Assembly: GCF_001307315.1 (NCBI RefSeq)
Contig: NZ_LGUC01000001.1
Location: 1,364,001-1,428,000 of the forward strand
From: Halolamina pelagica
Lineage (GTDB): Archaea; Halobacteriota; Halobacteria; Halobacteriales; Haloferacaceae
Length of the DNA stretch: 64,000 nucleotides
Reading direction: 5' to 3'
Of this stretch, positions 49,057-58,656 are shown piece after piece. The notes below the pieces were generated by a model, which saw only the letters and a list, made by a program, of their open reading frames with translations, was not told the DNA's origin and made no database searches. Position 1 is the stretch's first letter; the number at the start of each line of letters is the position of its first letter. The translations under genes and the position numbers were made by a program.

Positions 49057-49120
49057 CGGGATCGCGGCAACCCCGCGCTCGTCCGAAACGGCCAAACGCC
49101 CACCGGTCGCAACGTCGCCC

Positions 49121-51665
49121 ATGCACTACCACGAGGCCGCGAACTTCCTGTTCGATCTCCGGCGGTTCGGCGTGGACCCCGGGGTCGAGTCGGTACAGGA
49201 ACTGCTCGCGGCAGTCGACGTATCCCCGAACGAAGGCGATGGCCCCGCCTACGTCCAGGTCGCGGGCACCAACGGCAAGGGCAGTACCGCGCGGATGGTC
49301 GAGTCGGCGCTGCGGGAGGCCGGCCTCTCGGTCGGCCTGTACACCTCGCCCCACCTCGAACACCTGACCGAGCGCGTCCACGTCGACGGCCGGGAGATGC
49401 CCCGGTCGGCCGTCGCCGAGTTCGTCGAGGCGGCGAAACCGTGGCTGGTCGACCGCGCCGCCGACGGCGCGCCGCTGACGTTCTTCGAGGTCGTCACCGC
49501 GCTGGGTATCTGGTGGTTCGAACGCGCGGGCGTCGACGTGGCGGTCCTCGAGGTCGGTCTCGGCGGCGAACTCGACGCCACCTCGGCGGTCGATCCGATC
49601 GCGAGCGCGGTTACGAACGTCTCGCTCGAACACACGGGCGTCCTCGGCGACACTGTCGAGGAGATCGCCGAGACGAAAGCCCACGTCGCCCCGGTAGGTC
49701 GGCCGCTCGTCACCGGAACCGAGGGCGCCGCGCTCTCGACAGTTCGGGACGTGGCCGACGAGGTCGGGGCTAGCGGCGTGATCACGGTCGGCGAGGACGA
49801 GTGGATCGGCGAGGGAGCCACAGGAACCGCCGACTACGCTGGCGGCGACGATGCTGCCAGCGGCGTGCACCCGGACGTGACGGTCGCCTACAACGGCCGC
49901 ATCACCCACCAGCAGGCCGGGGTCAGCGTCGCCGCCGAGGGCTGGGCTGTCGACGCGCGGATCCCGCTGCTCGGCGAACACCAGGCGATGAACGCCGGGA
50001 TCGCGTGCGTGCTCAGCCGGCAGATCGGGGACGAACTCGGCGTCGACGTGGGGCGCGGGGCGCTGGAGCGCGGGCTCGCGAAGGCGGACTGGCCCGGCCG
50101 CTTCGAGGTGATGAGCCAGTCGCCGCTGACCGTGCTCGACGGCGCGCACAACCCCGAGGCTTGCGAGACGGTCACCGAGACGCTGTCGACGTTCGAGTAC
50201 GACGACTGCCACCTCGTCGTCGCGGCCATGCACGACAAGGACACGGTGGCGATGGCCGCGGCACTGCCCGACGACGCGAGCGTCACCACCTGCGAGCCCG
50301 TGACCGACCGCGCGGAGGACTCGGAGGTGCTCGCCCGAACGTTCGAGGATGCCGGCTACGACGACGTGCGGGCGACCGGCTCGGTCGCGAACGCGCTCTC
50401 GATGGCCCGGGAGGACGCCGACGGTGACGACGCGCTGCTCGTGACTGGCTCGCTGTACGCCGTCGCGGAGGCCAGAGCGACGTGGACGCGGCTGCAGGTG
50501 CCCAAACGCGTCGACTCCATCGACGAGGCCGAGACCGTCCTGCGGGACGCGCAGGTCTCCGAACCCGGCATCTGGCGGATGCGCGGGAAGGCCGACCACC
50601 GCGTGCTCCACACCCGCGTCCAGCAACGCCAGGCCGAGTACCTCAAACAGGAGATGCTCTCGCTGGACGGGGAGTGTTCGGCCTCCGCGCTGCGTTCGGG
50701 CGGCGAACTCCACGACGTGGTGCTCTCGGGGACGATGGCGCAGTTCAAGCGGCTGGCGGAGAAGCTGCAGGGCCAGCCGTGGGGGCTCTCCGGACTGGGA
50801 GAGAGATCCGTGAGCAGTTGGGGATCCAGCACAGCCCGCCAGAGCGCGACCTGCCGTGGCCACAGGATCGGACGGCGGTCATGGGCGTGCTGAACGTCAC
50901 GCCGGACTCGTTCCACGACGGCGGCGAGTACGAGCGCATCGAGGACGCCGTCGAACAGGCCAAGGCGATGGTCGCCGCCGGCGCCGACCTCATCGACGTG
51001 GGCGGCGAGAGCACCCGCCCCGGCGCCACCCCCGTTGAGATCGAGGAGGAACTGGACCGCGTGGTTCCCGTCGTGGAACGGCTCGACGACCTCGACGTGC
51101 CGATCTCGGTCGACACGCGCCGCCCCGAGGTGGCCCGCGCGGTCGTCGACGCCGGCGCCGACGTGCTCAACGACGTGGAGGGGCTACAGGACCCGGAGAT
51201 GCGCCGTGTCGCGGCCGAAACCGGCGTCCCGGTCGTGCTGATGCACTCGATCGAGGCACCGGTCGACCCGAGCACCGAGGTCCACTACGACGACGTGGTC
51301 GAGGAGACGATCCGCGAACTCCACGAGCGCCTGCTGGCCGCCGAGAAGGCCGGCGTCGACCGCGAGCAGGTCGTGATCGACCCCGGGATCGGCTTCGGGA
51401 AGACGGCGCGGGAGTCGTTCGCACTGCTCGACCGGCTGGGGGAGTTCGAGGCGCTGGGCTGCCCGCTGCTGTTCGGCCACTCCCACAAGTCGATGTTCGA
51501 ACTGACGGGGAGGAGGCCGGGGACGCGCCCCACTCCACGGTCGCGGCGTCGGCGCTCGCGGCGAGAAACGGCGCCGACATCGTCCGCGTCCACGACGTGG
51601 CCGAGAACGTCGCCGCGGTGAACGTCGCCGACGCCGCCGCGGATCCGGAGGGGTTCGAACCGTGA
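49121..51665 (+). CDS. folCP: Bifunctional folate synthesis protein FolCP
   Basis: About 848 residues. Residues 1-~430 are dihydrofolate/folylpolyglutamate synthase (P-loop VAGTNGKGST, SPHLEHLTERV, LDGAHNPEA). The rest from about 585 is dihydropteroate synthase (MGVLNVTPDSFHDGGEY, DVGGESTRPGA, VIDPGIGFGKT, LFGHSHKSMF). A linker of about 130 residues lies between. Two frame breaks, near 50801 and 51514, are each missing one G. Fusion of FolC and FolP is known from Haloferax. It overlaps the next gene (GTGA). Confidence 0.93.
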
Positions 51666-52470
51666 GCGACGACGCGGGCGACGCGGCTGGCAGCGATCCG
51701 GAGACCGCTGCGACCGATGACCCGGGTGATGATGGGAGCGACGAGGAGGCGACGGCTAGCGGCCGAGCCGGCGAGGTCGGCCCGTACGAGGCCGTCTATG
51801 CCCACCCCGAGGGCGACGCCACCGTCGCCCGGCAGGTGAAAACCGCCGCGGAGTACGGCTTCGAGGGCGTGGTCGTTCGCACGCGTGAGGCCGCGTACGA
51901 CCCGGGAACGCTGGCGGGTCGCCACGGCGTCGACGTGGTCCGCGGGGTGGAGATCGACGCCGAGGACCCCCAGGCGGCGAGCGGCGCCGTCGGGAATCAC
52001 CGGCGCGACTGTACGCTGTTGCTGGTCCGGGGCGGGACGGATGCACTCAACCGCTTCGCGGTCGAGCAGGACCGCGTCGACGTGCTCACACAGCCCTTCG
52101 ACGGCACGGGCGACGTGAACCACGTGCTCGTCAAGGAAGCCGTCGCCCACGGCGTGCGCATCGAGTTCGACCTCGGCGCCGTGCTTCGGGACGACGGCGG
52201 CACGCGGGTCCGCCGACTCCGGAAGCTCCGAAAGCTCCGGGAACTGGTGGCGTACTTCGACGCCCCGTACGTCGTGAGCGCGACGGCGACCTCTCACCTC
52301 CGCCTGCGTGCGCCCCGCGACCTCGTGGCGGTGGGCGAACAGATCGGCTTCGGCGCCGACGCGGTGCGTGCGGGGCTGGCCGAGTGGGGCCGGCTGGCCG
52401 CGCGCAACCGGGCGCGCCTGGCCGAGTCGTTCATCTCCCCGGGGTCCAACGTGGGAGAGACGACGAATGA
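51662..52470 (+). CDS. rnp3: RNase P protein component 3 (Rpp30)
   Basis: TIM-barrel-like RNase P subunit, about 269 residues, that assists 5' processing of tRNA. Residues 1-45 are an acidic haloarchaeal extension; the core begins YEAVYAHPEGDATVARQVKTAAEYGFEG. Then VDVLTQPFDGTGDVNHVLVKEAVAHGVRIEFDLGAVLRDDG is the family core. The frame breaks near 52444; one extra G gives the end ISPGVQRGRDDE and a stop at 52468-52470, overlapping the next ATG. The start is GTG, overlapping the folCP stop. Confidence 0.9.
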
Positions 52471-53069
52471 AGCGCTCCATCGACGATCACGCCGAACGGT
52501 TCTCCGCGGTCGCCGAAGAGTACGACGAACAGCAGGACAGCGACGAGTACGCCGCCTGCGCGTCGATGGTGATCGACGCCGCCGACCCCGGGCCAGAGGA
52601 GACGGTGCTCGATCTGGGCACGGGCACGGGCGCCATCGCCCTCGCGCTCGCGGGCGACGCGGGAACGGTGATCGGCCGAGACATCAGCGAGGGGATGCTC
52701 GCGGAGGCGCGCCGGAAGGCCGAGGCCGCGGGCCACGAGAACGTCAGCTTCGGCGAGGGGCGGTTCCGCGAGCCGAACGTCGACACCGAGGTCGACGTGG
52801 TCGTCTCGAACTTCGCGATGCATCACCTCGCGGACGACGAGAAGCGGGCGGCGATCGAGGCCATCGCGGCCCTCGCGCCGCGGCGGTTCGTCCTCGGCGA
52901 CGTGATGCTCTCGGCGCCGATCCCCGAGGGCGAGGAGCAGTACGCTCCCGAGGTCGACGATCCGGCGGCCGTCGGCGTGTTGGTCGAGGCACTGACCGAC
53001 GCCGGCTTCACCGTCTCGGACGTGACACTCGTGAGCGATCAGTACGGGGTACTCGTGGCTGACCGATGA
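52467..53069 (+). CDS. Class I SAM-dependent methyltransferase
   Basis: 200 residues. SAM-binding motif VLDLGTGTGAIALAL, then IGRDISEGMLAEARRKAE and VVVSNFAMHHLADDEKRAAIEA. It sits between two RNase P subunit genes with overlapping stops and starts on both sides, suggesting a role in RNA or translation, but the substrate is not evident. Confidence 0.9.
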   Translation: MKRSIDDHAERFSAVAEEYDEQQDSDEYAACASMVIDAADPGPEETVLDLGTGTGAIALALAGDAGTVIGRDISEGMLAEARRKAEAAGHENVSFGEGRFREPNVDTEVDVVVSNFAMHHLADDEKRAAIEAIAALAPRRFVLGDVMLSAPIPEGEEQYAPEVDDPAAVGVLVEALTDAGFTVSDVTLVSDQYGVLVADR

Positions 53070-53545
53070 AACACCTCCCCAAACACCTCCAGCCGCGATG
53101 GCGGTACCTCGCGGTCGCGATCGAGACGTGGCCCGATGCCGGCGTCGGCCGGCGCGCGTTCCAGCGGGAGCTGTGGTACGCCGGCCAGAACCTCCTGGGC
53201 GACCCGGGCAGCGCCGACGCCGACCTGCGCGTGATGCGGTTCGAACTCGAGGACGGTAGCGGCGGGGCGATCGTCCGGGTGCGCCGAGGCGAGGTCGACA
53301 CCGCGCGCGCCGCGATCGCCTGTGTCGACGAGGTGGACGACCACCCGGTCGGCCTGCGGATCTCGGGCGTCTCCGGCAGCGTCGCCGCCTGTTCGGAAAG
53401 CTATTTAGGCGATCCAGCCCCCAGTTCGACACAGAGAGAGGTCGCGTTCGACGGTGCCGAACTGTCGGCCCGACGCCGGAACGGCGCCGTCGACGTCGAC
53501 ACCCCGACGGGGTGGGTCGGCGCGACCGTCCACGACACGGAGTAA
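53066..53545 (+). CDS. rnp2: RNase P protein component 2 (Pop5)
   Basis: 159-residue RNase P subunit. Starts MKHLPKHLQPRWRYLAVAIE, the family pattern, with QRELWYAGQNLLGD and an RRM-like middle. It partners Rpp30 in the archaeal holoenzyme. Coupled to the methyltransferase gene upstream and two bases before psmA, matching the conserved archaeal rnp-psm gene order. Confidence 0.93.
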   Translation: MKHLPKHLQPRWRYLAVAIETWPDAGVGRRAFQRELWYAGQNLLGDPGSADADLRVMRFELEDGSGGAIVRVRRGEVDTARAAIACVDEVDDHPVGLRISGVSGSVAACSESYLGDPAPSSTQREVAFDGAELSARRRNGAVDVDTPTGWVGATVHDTE

Positions 53546-53547
53546 CC

Positions 53548-54305
53548 ATGCAAGGACAACAACAGCAGGCCTACGACCGCGGTATCACTATCTTCTCACC
53601 CGACGGGCGGCTCTACCAGGTCGAGTACGCTCGCGAGGCGGTCAAACGCGGGACGCCGAGCGTCGGCGTCCGAACGCCGGAGGGCGTCGTGCTCGCGGCG
53701 GACAAGCGCCGCCGCTCGAAGATGATCGAACCGGACTCGGTCGAGAAACTCCACAAGGCCGACGACCACATCGGCATCGCGAGCGCCGGACACGTCGCCG
53801 ACGCGCGCAAGCTGATCGACGTGGCGCGACGGGAGGCCCAGACCAACCGCCTGCGCTACGGCGAGCCGATCACCGTCGAGACGCTCGCGAAGACGGTGAC
53901 CGACTTCATCCAGCAGTACACGCAGTACGGCGGCGCTCGCCCGTTCGGCGTCTCGCTGATCATCGGCGGCGTCATCAACGGGCGCCCGCGCCTGTTCGAG
54001 TGCGACCCCAGCGGCACCCCCTACGAGTGGCAGGCGCTCTCCGTCGGCGCGAACCGCGCCGACATCCGCGACCACCTCGAAGCCGAGTACGAGGACGACA
54101 TGACCCTCGAGGACGGCGTCGACCTCGCGCTCTCGGCGCTCACGGTCCACGACGACGAGGAGATGGACCCCCACGGCGTCGATCTCGCGACTATCGACGT
54201 GGAGAGCGAGGAGTACGTCCACCTGCCCCCGAGGAGATCGAGACCCACCTGGCGCGACAGGATCTCCTCGCGACGGACGAGGACGAGGAAGACACCGAGG
54301 AGTAG
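53548..54305 (+). CDS. psmA: Proteasome subunit alpha
   Basis: 20S proteasome outer-ring subunit, about 252 residues. N-terminal gate helix QQAYDRGITIFSPDGRLYQVEYAREAVKRG, then GVVLAADKRRRSKM and FIQQYTQYGGARPFGVSLI. The frame breaks near 54228 in a run of five C; one C restores PPEEIETHLARQDLLA and an acidic C-terminus (DEDEEDTEE). Because the gene is essential or near-essential, the break is best read as a sequence error. Confidence 0.95.
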
Positions 54306-54321
54306 TCGGGCGGACTTTTCG

Positions 54322-54729
54322 ATGCCGTACGAACTCCGCGAGTCGCCGCCGACGGTCGAGCGATTCCTCGAACTCCGGGACGCGGCGGGGATGGCCGAAC
54401 GGTCCCGCGAGGCAGTCGAGCGCGGGCTCCCGAACAGTAGCTACGCCGTGACCGTCGTCGACGGGGCGGGCGAGACTGTCGGGATGGCCCGCGTCGTCGG
54501 CGACGAGGGGTCGGTGTTCCACATCTGCGACATGGTCGTCCACCCGGATCACCAGCACCAGGGGCTCGGAAGCCGGATGATGGACGCGCTGATGGCGTGG
54601 ATCAACGAGACCGCGCCGCCGATGGCGTACGTGAACCTGATGGCCGACGTGGACGGCTTCTACGAGCAGTGGGGGTTCGAACGGACCGCGCCGGCCTCGA
54701 CGGGGATGTACTACCGCGTCGAGAGCTGA
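54322..54729 (+). CDS. GNAT-family N-acetyltransferase
   Basis: 135-residue GNAT protein. Acetyl-CoA loop HPDHQHQGLGSRMMDALM (Q/R-x-x-G-x-G/A), preceded by MVVH, with AYVNLMADVDGFYEQWGFERT at the end. 16 bases after psmA and probably co-transcribed. Substrate unknown. Confidence 0.9.
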   Translation: MPYELRESPPTVERFLELRDAAGMAERSREAVERGLPNSSYAVTVVDGAGETVGMARVVGDEGSVFHICDMVVHPDHQHQGLGSRMMDALMAWINETAPPMAYVNLMADVDGFYEQWGFERTAPASTGMYYRVES

Positions 54730-54758
54730 GTCGGGTGGTTCGCCGTCGGCGGTGTCGG

Positions 54759-55046
54759 CTCACGATCACGACAGGCGGTTCAGTGGCCACGACACGGCGG
54801 TCGCGGCTGGTTACGAGCCGTGATTGGCTTAGAACACGATCACGGCATCCGCTTCGTCACGGCGGCACGGAGGCCGCCGTGGGTCGGTCGCCGTAATTGG
54901 CTAGAACACGATCACGGCATCCGCTTCGTCACGGCGGCACGGAGGCCGCCGTGGGTCGGTCGCCGTAATTGGCTAGAACACGATCACGGCATCCGCTTCG
55001 TCACGGCGGCACGGAGGCCGCCGTGAGTCGCTCGCCGTGATCGGTT
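54759..55046. repeat. 72-bp structured tandem repeat array, locus 2
   Basis: Units start at 54831, 54903 and 54975 with a 72-base period; the first two are identical and the third differs at its right end. A diverged unit (54759-54830) precedes them. Each has a 9-bp inner hairpin CACGGCGGC/GCCGCCGTG with loop ACGGAG, and an outer palindrome (GATCACGGC/GCCGTGATC perfect in unit 3). It is the reverse complement of the locus-1 family with the same period. The array ends exactly at the stop codon of the wHTH gene and fills the convergent gap after the acetyltransferase. Confidence 0.93.
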
Positions 55047-55392
55047 AGTACTCCTCGTAGGCGAGGTTCATCAACCACTGCGAGAAAGCGTCGGACTGTG
55101 GGTCGACCTCCTCCTCGCCGATGAAGGGAGTGAGCATGTCCCCGGCCATCAGCAGCGAGAAGTCGAGGTCGCGCGTTCGGGGCTTCAGCAGGTAGGTGTT
55201 GTGCCCGCTGTAGACGGCTTCCTCCCGTTGGATCAGCTCCTGTTCGGCGAGTGACTCCGCGATCCGACTGCCCTTTCGCGAGGAGATGTCCAGCTCCTTC
55301 CAGAAGTCGCTCTGGTAGATCCCGCCGCTCTCGCGGATCAGCTCGAGGGCCTTCCGCTCGTCGTCGCTGAGGTCGTAGTCGGCCGCGCTCAT
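55045..55392 (-). CDS. Winged-helix DNA-binding protein
   Basis: 115 residues. The N-terminal ~65 residues form a winged helix-turn-helix (DDERKALELIRESGGIYQSDFWKELDISSRKGSRIAESL, read as helices). The C-terminal half (DFSLLMAGDMLTPFIGEE) is not a known ligand domain. Probably a transcription regulator. Its stop codon touches the last 72-bp repeat unit. Confidence 0.82.
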   Translation of the reverse strand: MSAADYDLSDDERKALELIRESGGIYQSDFWKELDISSRKGSRIAESLAEQELIQREEAVYSGHNTYLLKPRTRDLDFSLLMAGDMLTPFIGEEEVDPQSDAFSQWLMNLAYEEY

Positions 55393-55480
55393 GTGCTCAT
55401 GGGTTTTGCGGCCGGAGGTTAAAGGCTACCGTCCCCGCGGCGCAACCGTTATCCGCGCAAGCCACCTACCTCGTACCGAA

Positions 55481-55822
55481 ATGAACTCCCAGAGCGAACT
55501 CACTACGGAGGAAGTCCGCGAGCGGGTCGAGGATGTTCTCGAGGAGAACGAAGTCGTCCTGTTCATGAAGGGCAACCGGCTGATGCCCCAGTGTGGCTAC
55601 TCCCAGCGCGCGGTCCAGCTGATCTCCCAGCACCGCGCGGAGTTCGAGACCGTCGACGTGCTGCCCGCGCTCCCGCAGTACCGGTCCGTGCTCGAGGAGA
55701 AGTCCGACTGGGAGACGATCCCGCAGACGTACGTCGACGGCGAGTTCGTCGGCGGCAGCGACATCCTGGCCGAGCTCGACGAGCGCGGCGAGCTCGCGGA
55801 GACCGTTCACGCCAGCGCGTGA
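55481..55822 (+). CDS. Monothiol glutaredoxin (Grx4-like)
   Basis: 113 residues. VVLFMKGNRLMPQCGYSQRAVQLI contains a CGYS active site (C38), where bacterial homologues have CGFS. TIPQTYVDGEFVGGSDIL is the usual GSH/Fe-S ligand loop. Such proteins carry Fe-S clusters rather than reduce disulfides. Haloarchaea use gamma-glutamylcysteine, which may be its thiol partner. An IscA-type gene is close by. Confidence 0.92.
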   Translation: MNSQSELTTEEVRERVEDVLEENEVVLFMKGNRLMPQCGYSQRAVQLISQHRAEFETVDVLPALPQYRSVLEEKSDWETIPQTYVDGEFVGGSDILAELDERGELAETVHASA

Positions 55823-55934
55823 ACGCAGGCAAGAACAGCTAAAAGGCTAGACGGCCTAGAACCGGCATACTCGTACGGTTATCGCCACGGGCCGCCCACC
55901 GAACCCCCACACCAATCCCATCCCACACCAACAA

Positions 55935-56500
55935 ATGACAGGTCGCGTATTCCGACTTCACTCGACCCTCGAACTGCCACTCGAAGACCTCGAAGAGTTT
56001 CTGGAGAACCCGGATCTCCCGCCCGAACTCGACGACGTCGAACTCACCCGCCGGAACAACACCCTGATCCTGAAAGCCGTCGCGGAGGACGCCGACATCG
56101 GGAAGTACACCCCGACAGCACAGCTCAAAGCCAGCGTCTCCGAAACGCGGGTGTACGAGGAAGAACCGCCGAAAACCGCTCCCACCTGGGGCCAGGAGGA
56201 GGAAGAGGAGGAGATCCCCTCCGAACTCGTCGAGTTCGCCTGCTTCAAGGGCGACCGCGAGACGGTGCTCCAGAACAGCGCGCTGCGGTTCCCGATGTTC
56301 CTCGTGCTCCGTGAACTGGCACTGATCTCCGAGAAAGGTACGCTGACTGCGGTGCTCGAGAAAGACGACGATCTGCAGGCGGTCCGCATCGTCGAAGGCG
56401 AAGAACGCCCCGCGAGCGTCGAAGTCGTCGAGAACCCCGACAGGGCAACGGCGAGGACGGCGGCGTCAACTGGCGGGACAACGAGTTCATCTCGGACTAA
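55935..56500 (+). CDS. Conserved haloarchaeal protein, function unknown
   Basis: About 188 residues, very acidic. Starts MTGRVFRLHSTLELPLEDLEEF, with a central ELTRRNNTLILKAV, the segment YTPTAQLKAS, an EEEEEE stretch and FKGDRETVLQNSALRFPMFLVLRELA. I recall it under a DUF number (DUF7110) but cannot verify this. The frame breaks near 56440 in a C run; one C gives PRQGNGEDGGVNWRDNEF and a stop at 56498. No catalytic motif seen. Confidence 0.78.
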
Positions 56501-56560
56501 CGGTCCATCGTCGTTCTCAGCGAGTTCGCGTCGGTCTTTTCTGCGAGCCGGCCAGGCCGG

Positions 56561-56911
56561 TCACCGAAACGAGAGCCCACAGCCACACTGCTGGCCGGCG
56601 TTGGGGTTCTCGATACGGAACCCCGTGCCGTGAGCCGACCGCGTGTGGTCGATCGCGGCGCCGTCGACGTACTCCACGGCCGCCGGATCGACGAACACGT
56701 TCACGCCGTCGCGGTCGTCGACAACATCGTCCGATTCGGGCGAGGCCACGAGATCGAACCGGTAGGAGAGGCCCGCACAGCCGCCGCGCTCGACGGCAAT
56801 CCGGAGTCCGGCGGAGGCGGGGTCCAGGTCCTGAGCGTCGAGCAGCGACGCCAGCCGACCGTCTGCGTCGGCCGTGAGCGAGAGCAGTCCGGGCTCGGAG
56901 GGGCGACTCAT
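56561..56911 (-). CDS. IscA/ErpA-type iron-sulfur carrier
   Basis: 116-residue A-type carrier that delivers Fe-S clusters. Three conserved Cys: C45 in ERGGCAGLSY, and C109 and C111 in QCGCGLSFR. The fold pattern AGLRIAVERGG and DPAAVEYVDGAAID is typical. Near a glutaredoxin gene with related function, but on the opposite strand. Confidence 0.93.
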   Translation of the reverse strand: MSRPSEPGLLSLTADADGRLASLLDAQDLDPASAGLRIAVERGGCAGLSYRFDLVASPESDDVVDDRDGVNVFVDPAAVEYVDGAAIDHTRSAHGTGFRIENPNAGQQCGCGLSFR

Positions 56912-57105
56912 CGTCCCTCGTCTACCGAGGTGGCCCGCATAAACCTCGCGACTCCACACGGGGGCGGGGCCCGACCCCCGTGTCGCCGCCGCCGGGAACC
57001 GAACCTTTCTCGTGGCGACGGGGCGGAGCCTGTCCCCATGTGTATCGCTCGCGGCCCGACCGGGGCCGGCCACGCCGCCGACCGCACTCGCCTCGGAGGG
57101 CGCCG

Positions 57106-57549
57106 ATGACCGACGAGGACGGGGCCGACGACCCCGAGCACGGGCTGCCGGCAGCCGACCTCCAGTACCCAACCCTCGAGTTCGACGAGGGGCGTATCGA
57201 CGACGACGGCTCGTTCGACCTCGCCACGGAAGCCGATCGGGAGACGATGAGCGAGGTGGCCGAGGGCGTTGCCGGCGCGCTGGCGAGCCACGATCTCGCG
57301 GTCGAGACCGAGGCGGGGTACGTGGCGTTCGGGGTGGGCCCGAAATCGGCCGCCGCGTCGTTCGACGCCGAGGAGGGCGAACTGACGGTGACGCTGCAGC
57401 TCTCGGCGAAGGCGATGGCCGTCGACGACGGAACCGGCGAGGCGGCCGGCGCCCGGGGTGATGCCGGGTTCGTTCCGGAGTCGATGCTGACCGACGACGG
57501 CGACAACCGGTGCTACGGCTGGATCGACGACCCCGAGTCCCCGGAGTGA
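57106..57549 (+). CDS. Acidic conserved protein, function unknown
   Basis: 147 residues, no TM segment. Asp/Glu-rich start, then LQYPTLEFDEGRIDDDG, EVAEGVAGALASHDLAVE, and AKAMAVDDGTGEAAG. An open frame exists further upstream, but acidic composition begins at this ATG. Looks like a halophile-specific soluble protein; not recognised further. Confidence 0.7.
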   Translation: MTDEDGADDPEHGLPAADLQYPTLEFDEGRIDDDGSFDLATEADRETMSEVAEGVAGALASHDLAVETEAGYVAFGVGPKSAAASFDAEEGELTVTLQLSAKAMAVDDGTGEAAGARGDAGFVPESMLTDDGDNRCYGWIDDPESPE

Positions 57550-57646
57550 TCGGCGGCCGATCGCCAGCGGGAGGCGACCCACCGGCGTCACGGGTCGAGT
57601 CGGTCGGTCGGCGCCGCCGTTCGAACACAAGAACTTTGACGGTTCG

Positions 57647-57662
57647 TAATTAGATCTAATTA
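57647..57662. promoter_or_regulatory. 16-bp perfect palindrome at the start of the PAPS-reductase-family gene
   Basis: TAATTAGATCTAATTA is perfectly self-complementary and AT-rich in a GC-rich setting. It ends four bases before the ATG at 57667. With leaderless transcription it would cover the start site, a typical repressor position. Confidence 0.65.
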
Positions 57663-57666
57663 GACG

Positions 57667-58635
57667 ATGAGCGAGTTCCCCGACTACTTGGACGTCGACT
57701 ACACGGACGGTGAAGGCGAATCGCCGGAGGACTACCCGAGCCTCGAACACAAGATCGAGAAGGCCATCGAGGTCACGCGACAGGGGCTCGAGGAGTACGA
57801 GAACCCCGCGATCATGTGGACCGGCGGGAAGGACTCCACGCTCACGCTGTACTTCGTGAAGGAGGTCGCCGAGCGCCACGATCTCGAGGTGCCGCCGGCG
57901 GTGTTCCTCGACCACTACCAGCACTTCGACGAGCTGATGGACTTCGTCGACCACTGGGCCGAAGAGTGGGATCTCGACGTTCACTTCGCCCGCAACGAGG
58001 ACGTGGGTGCCTACGTCGACGAGCACAACCTGACCCCCGGTGACGACATCGAGATCTCGGCGCTCAACGAGCAGAACCAGCACCACATCCGGAACATCCT
58101 CGAGTACGAGGAGGACACGTTCCCGTTCCTGCTGGACACGTACGTCGGCAACCACCTGCTGAAGACGGTGCCGCTCAACAACGCCATCGAGGAGCTGAAC
58201 ATCGACGGCATCATCTCCGGCGTCCGTTGGGACGAACAGGAGGCTCGCGCCGACGAGACGTTCTTCAGCCCGCGCCACGACCCCGACATCTACCCGCCCC
58301 ACGACCGCATCCAGCCGATCCTGCAGTTCGACGAACGCGCGGTCTGGGACTGCTTCTGGCACTACGTCGTGCCCGACACCGTCGAGGGCTACCCCGAGGA
58401 GGGCTACGTCCCCGAGGACGCCGACGACCTGCCCAACGGGCTGACCCAGGACGACATCCCGGTGTCGCCGAAGTACTTCGCCGGCTTCCGCTCGCTCGGC
58501 TCGGAGGTCTCCACCGAGAAGAGCGAGGAGGAACCCGCCTGGCACCAGGACCTCGAGAACACCACCGAACGCGCCGGCCGCGCCCAGGACAAGGAGGACC
58601 TCATGGAGCGCCTCCGCGACCTGGGCTACATGTAA
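57667..58635 (+). CDS. PAPS reductase/ATP sulfurylase-like PP-loop protein
   Basis: 322 residues of the adenine-nucleotide alpha-hydrolase family. The PP-loop is WTGGKDSTLT (residues 51-60), followed by PAVFLDHYQHFDELMDF and IISGVRWDEQEARADETFFSPRHD, as in CysH/CysD-like proteins. The C-terminal Cys motif of true assimilatory PAPS reductases (ECGIH) is missing, so it may instead be a tRNA-thiolation or CysD-like enzyme. Preceded by a 16-bp palindrome and followed by a terminator hairpin, so it is a single regulated unit. Confidence 0.88.
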   Translation: MSEFPDYLDVDYTDGEGESPEDYPSLEHKIEKAIEVTRQGLEEYENPAIMWTGGKDSTLTLYFVKEVAERHDLEVPPAVFLDHYQHFDELMDFVDHWAEEWDLDVHFARNEDVGAYVDEHNLTPGDDIEISALNEQNQHHIRNILEYEEDTFPFLLDTYVGNHLLKTVPLNNAIEELNIDGIISGVRWDEQEARADETFFSPRHDPDIYPPHDRIQPILQFDERAVWDCFWHYVVPDTVEGYPEEGYVPEDADDLPNGLTQDDIPVSPKYFAGFRSLGSEVSTEKSEEEPAWHQDLENTTERAGRAQDKEDLMERLRDLGYM

Positions 58636-58656
58636 CGCCCGGCGAGCCGCTCTTTG

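Noticed and set aside
48803-50863. Minus-strand open frame of about 686 codons opposite folCP
   Set aside because: Shadow frame; the plus strand carries FolC P-loop and other motifs continuously.
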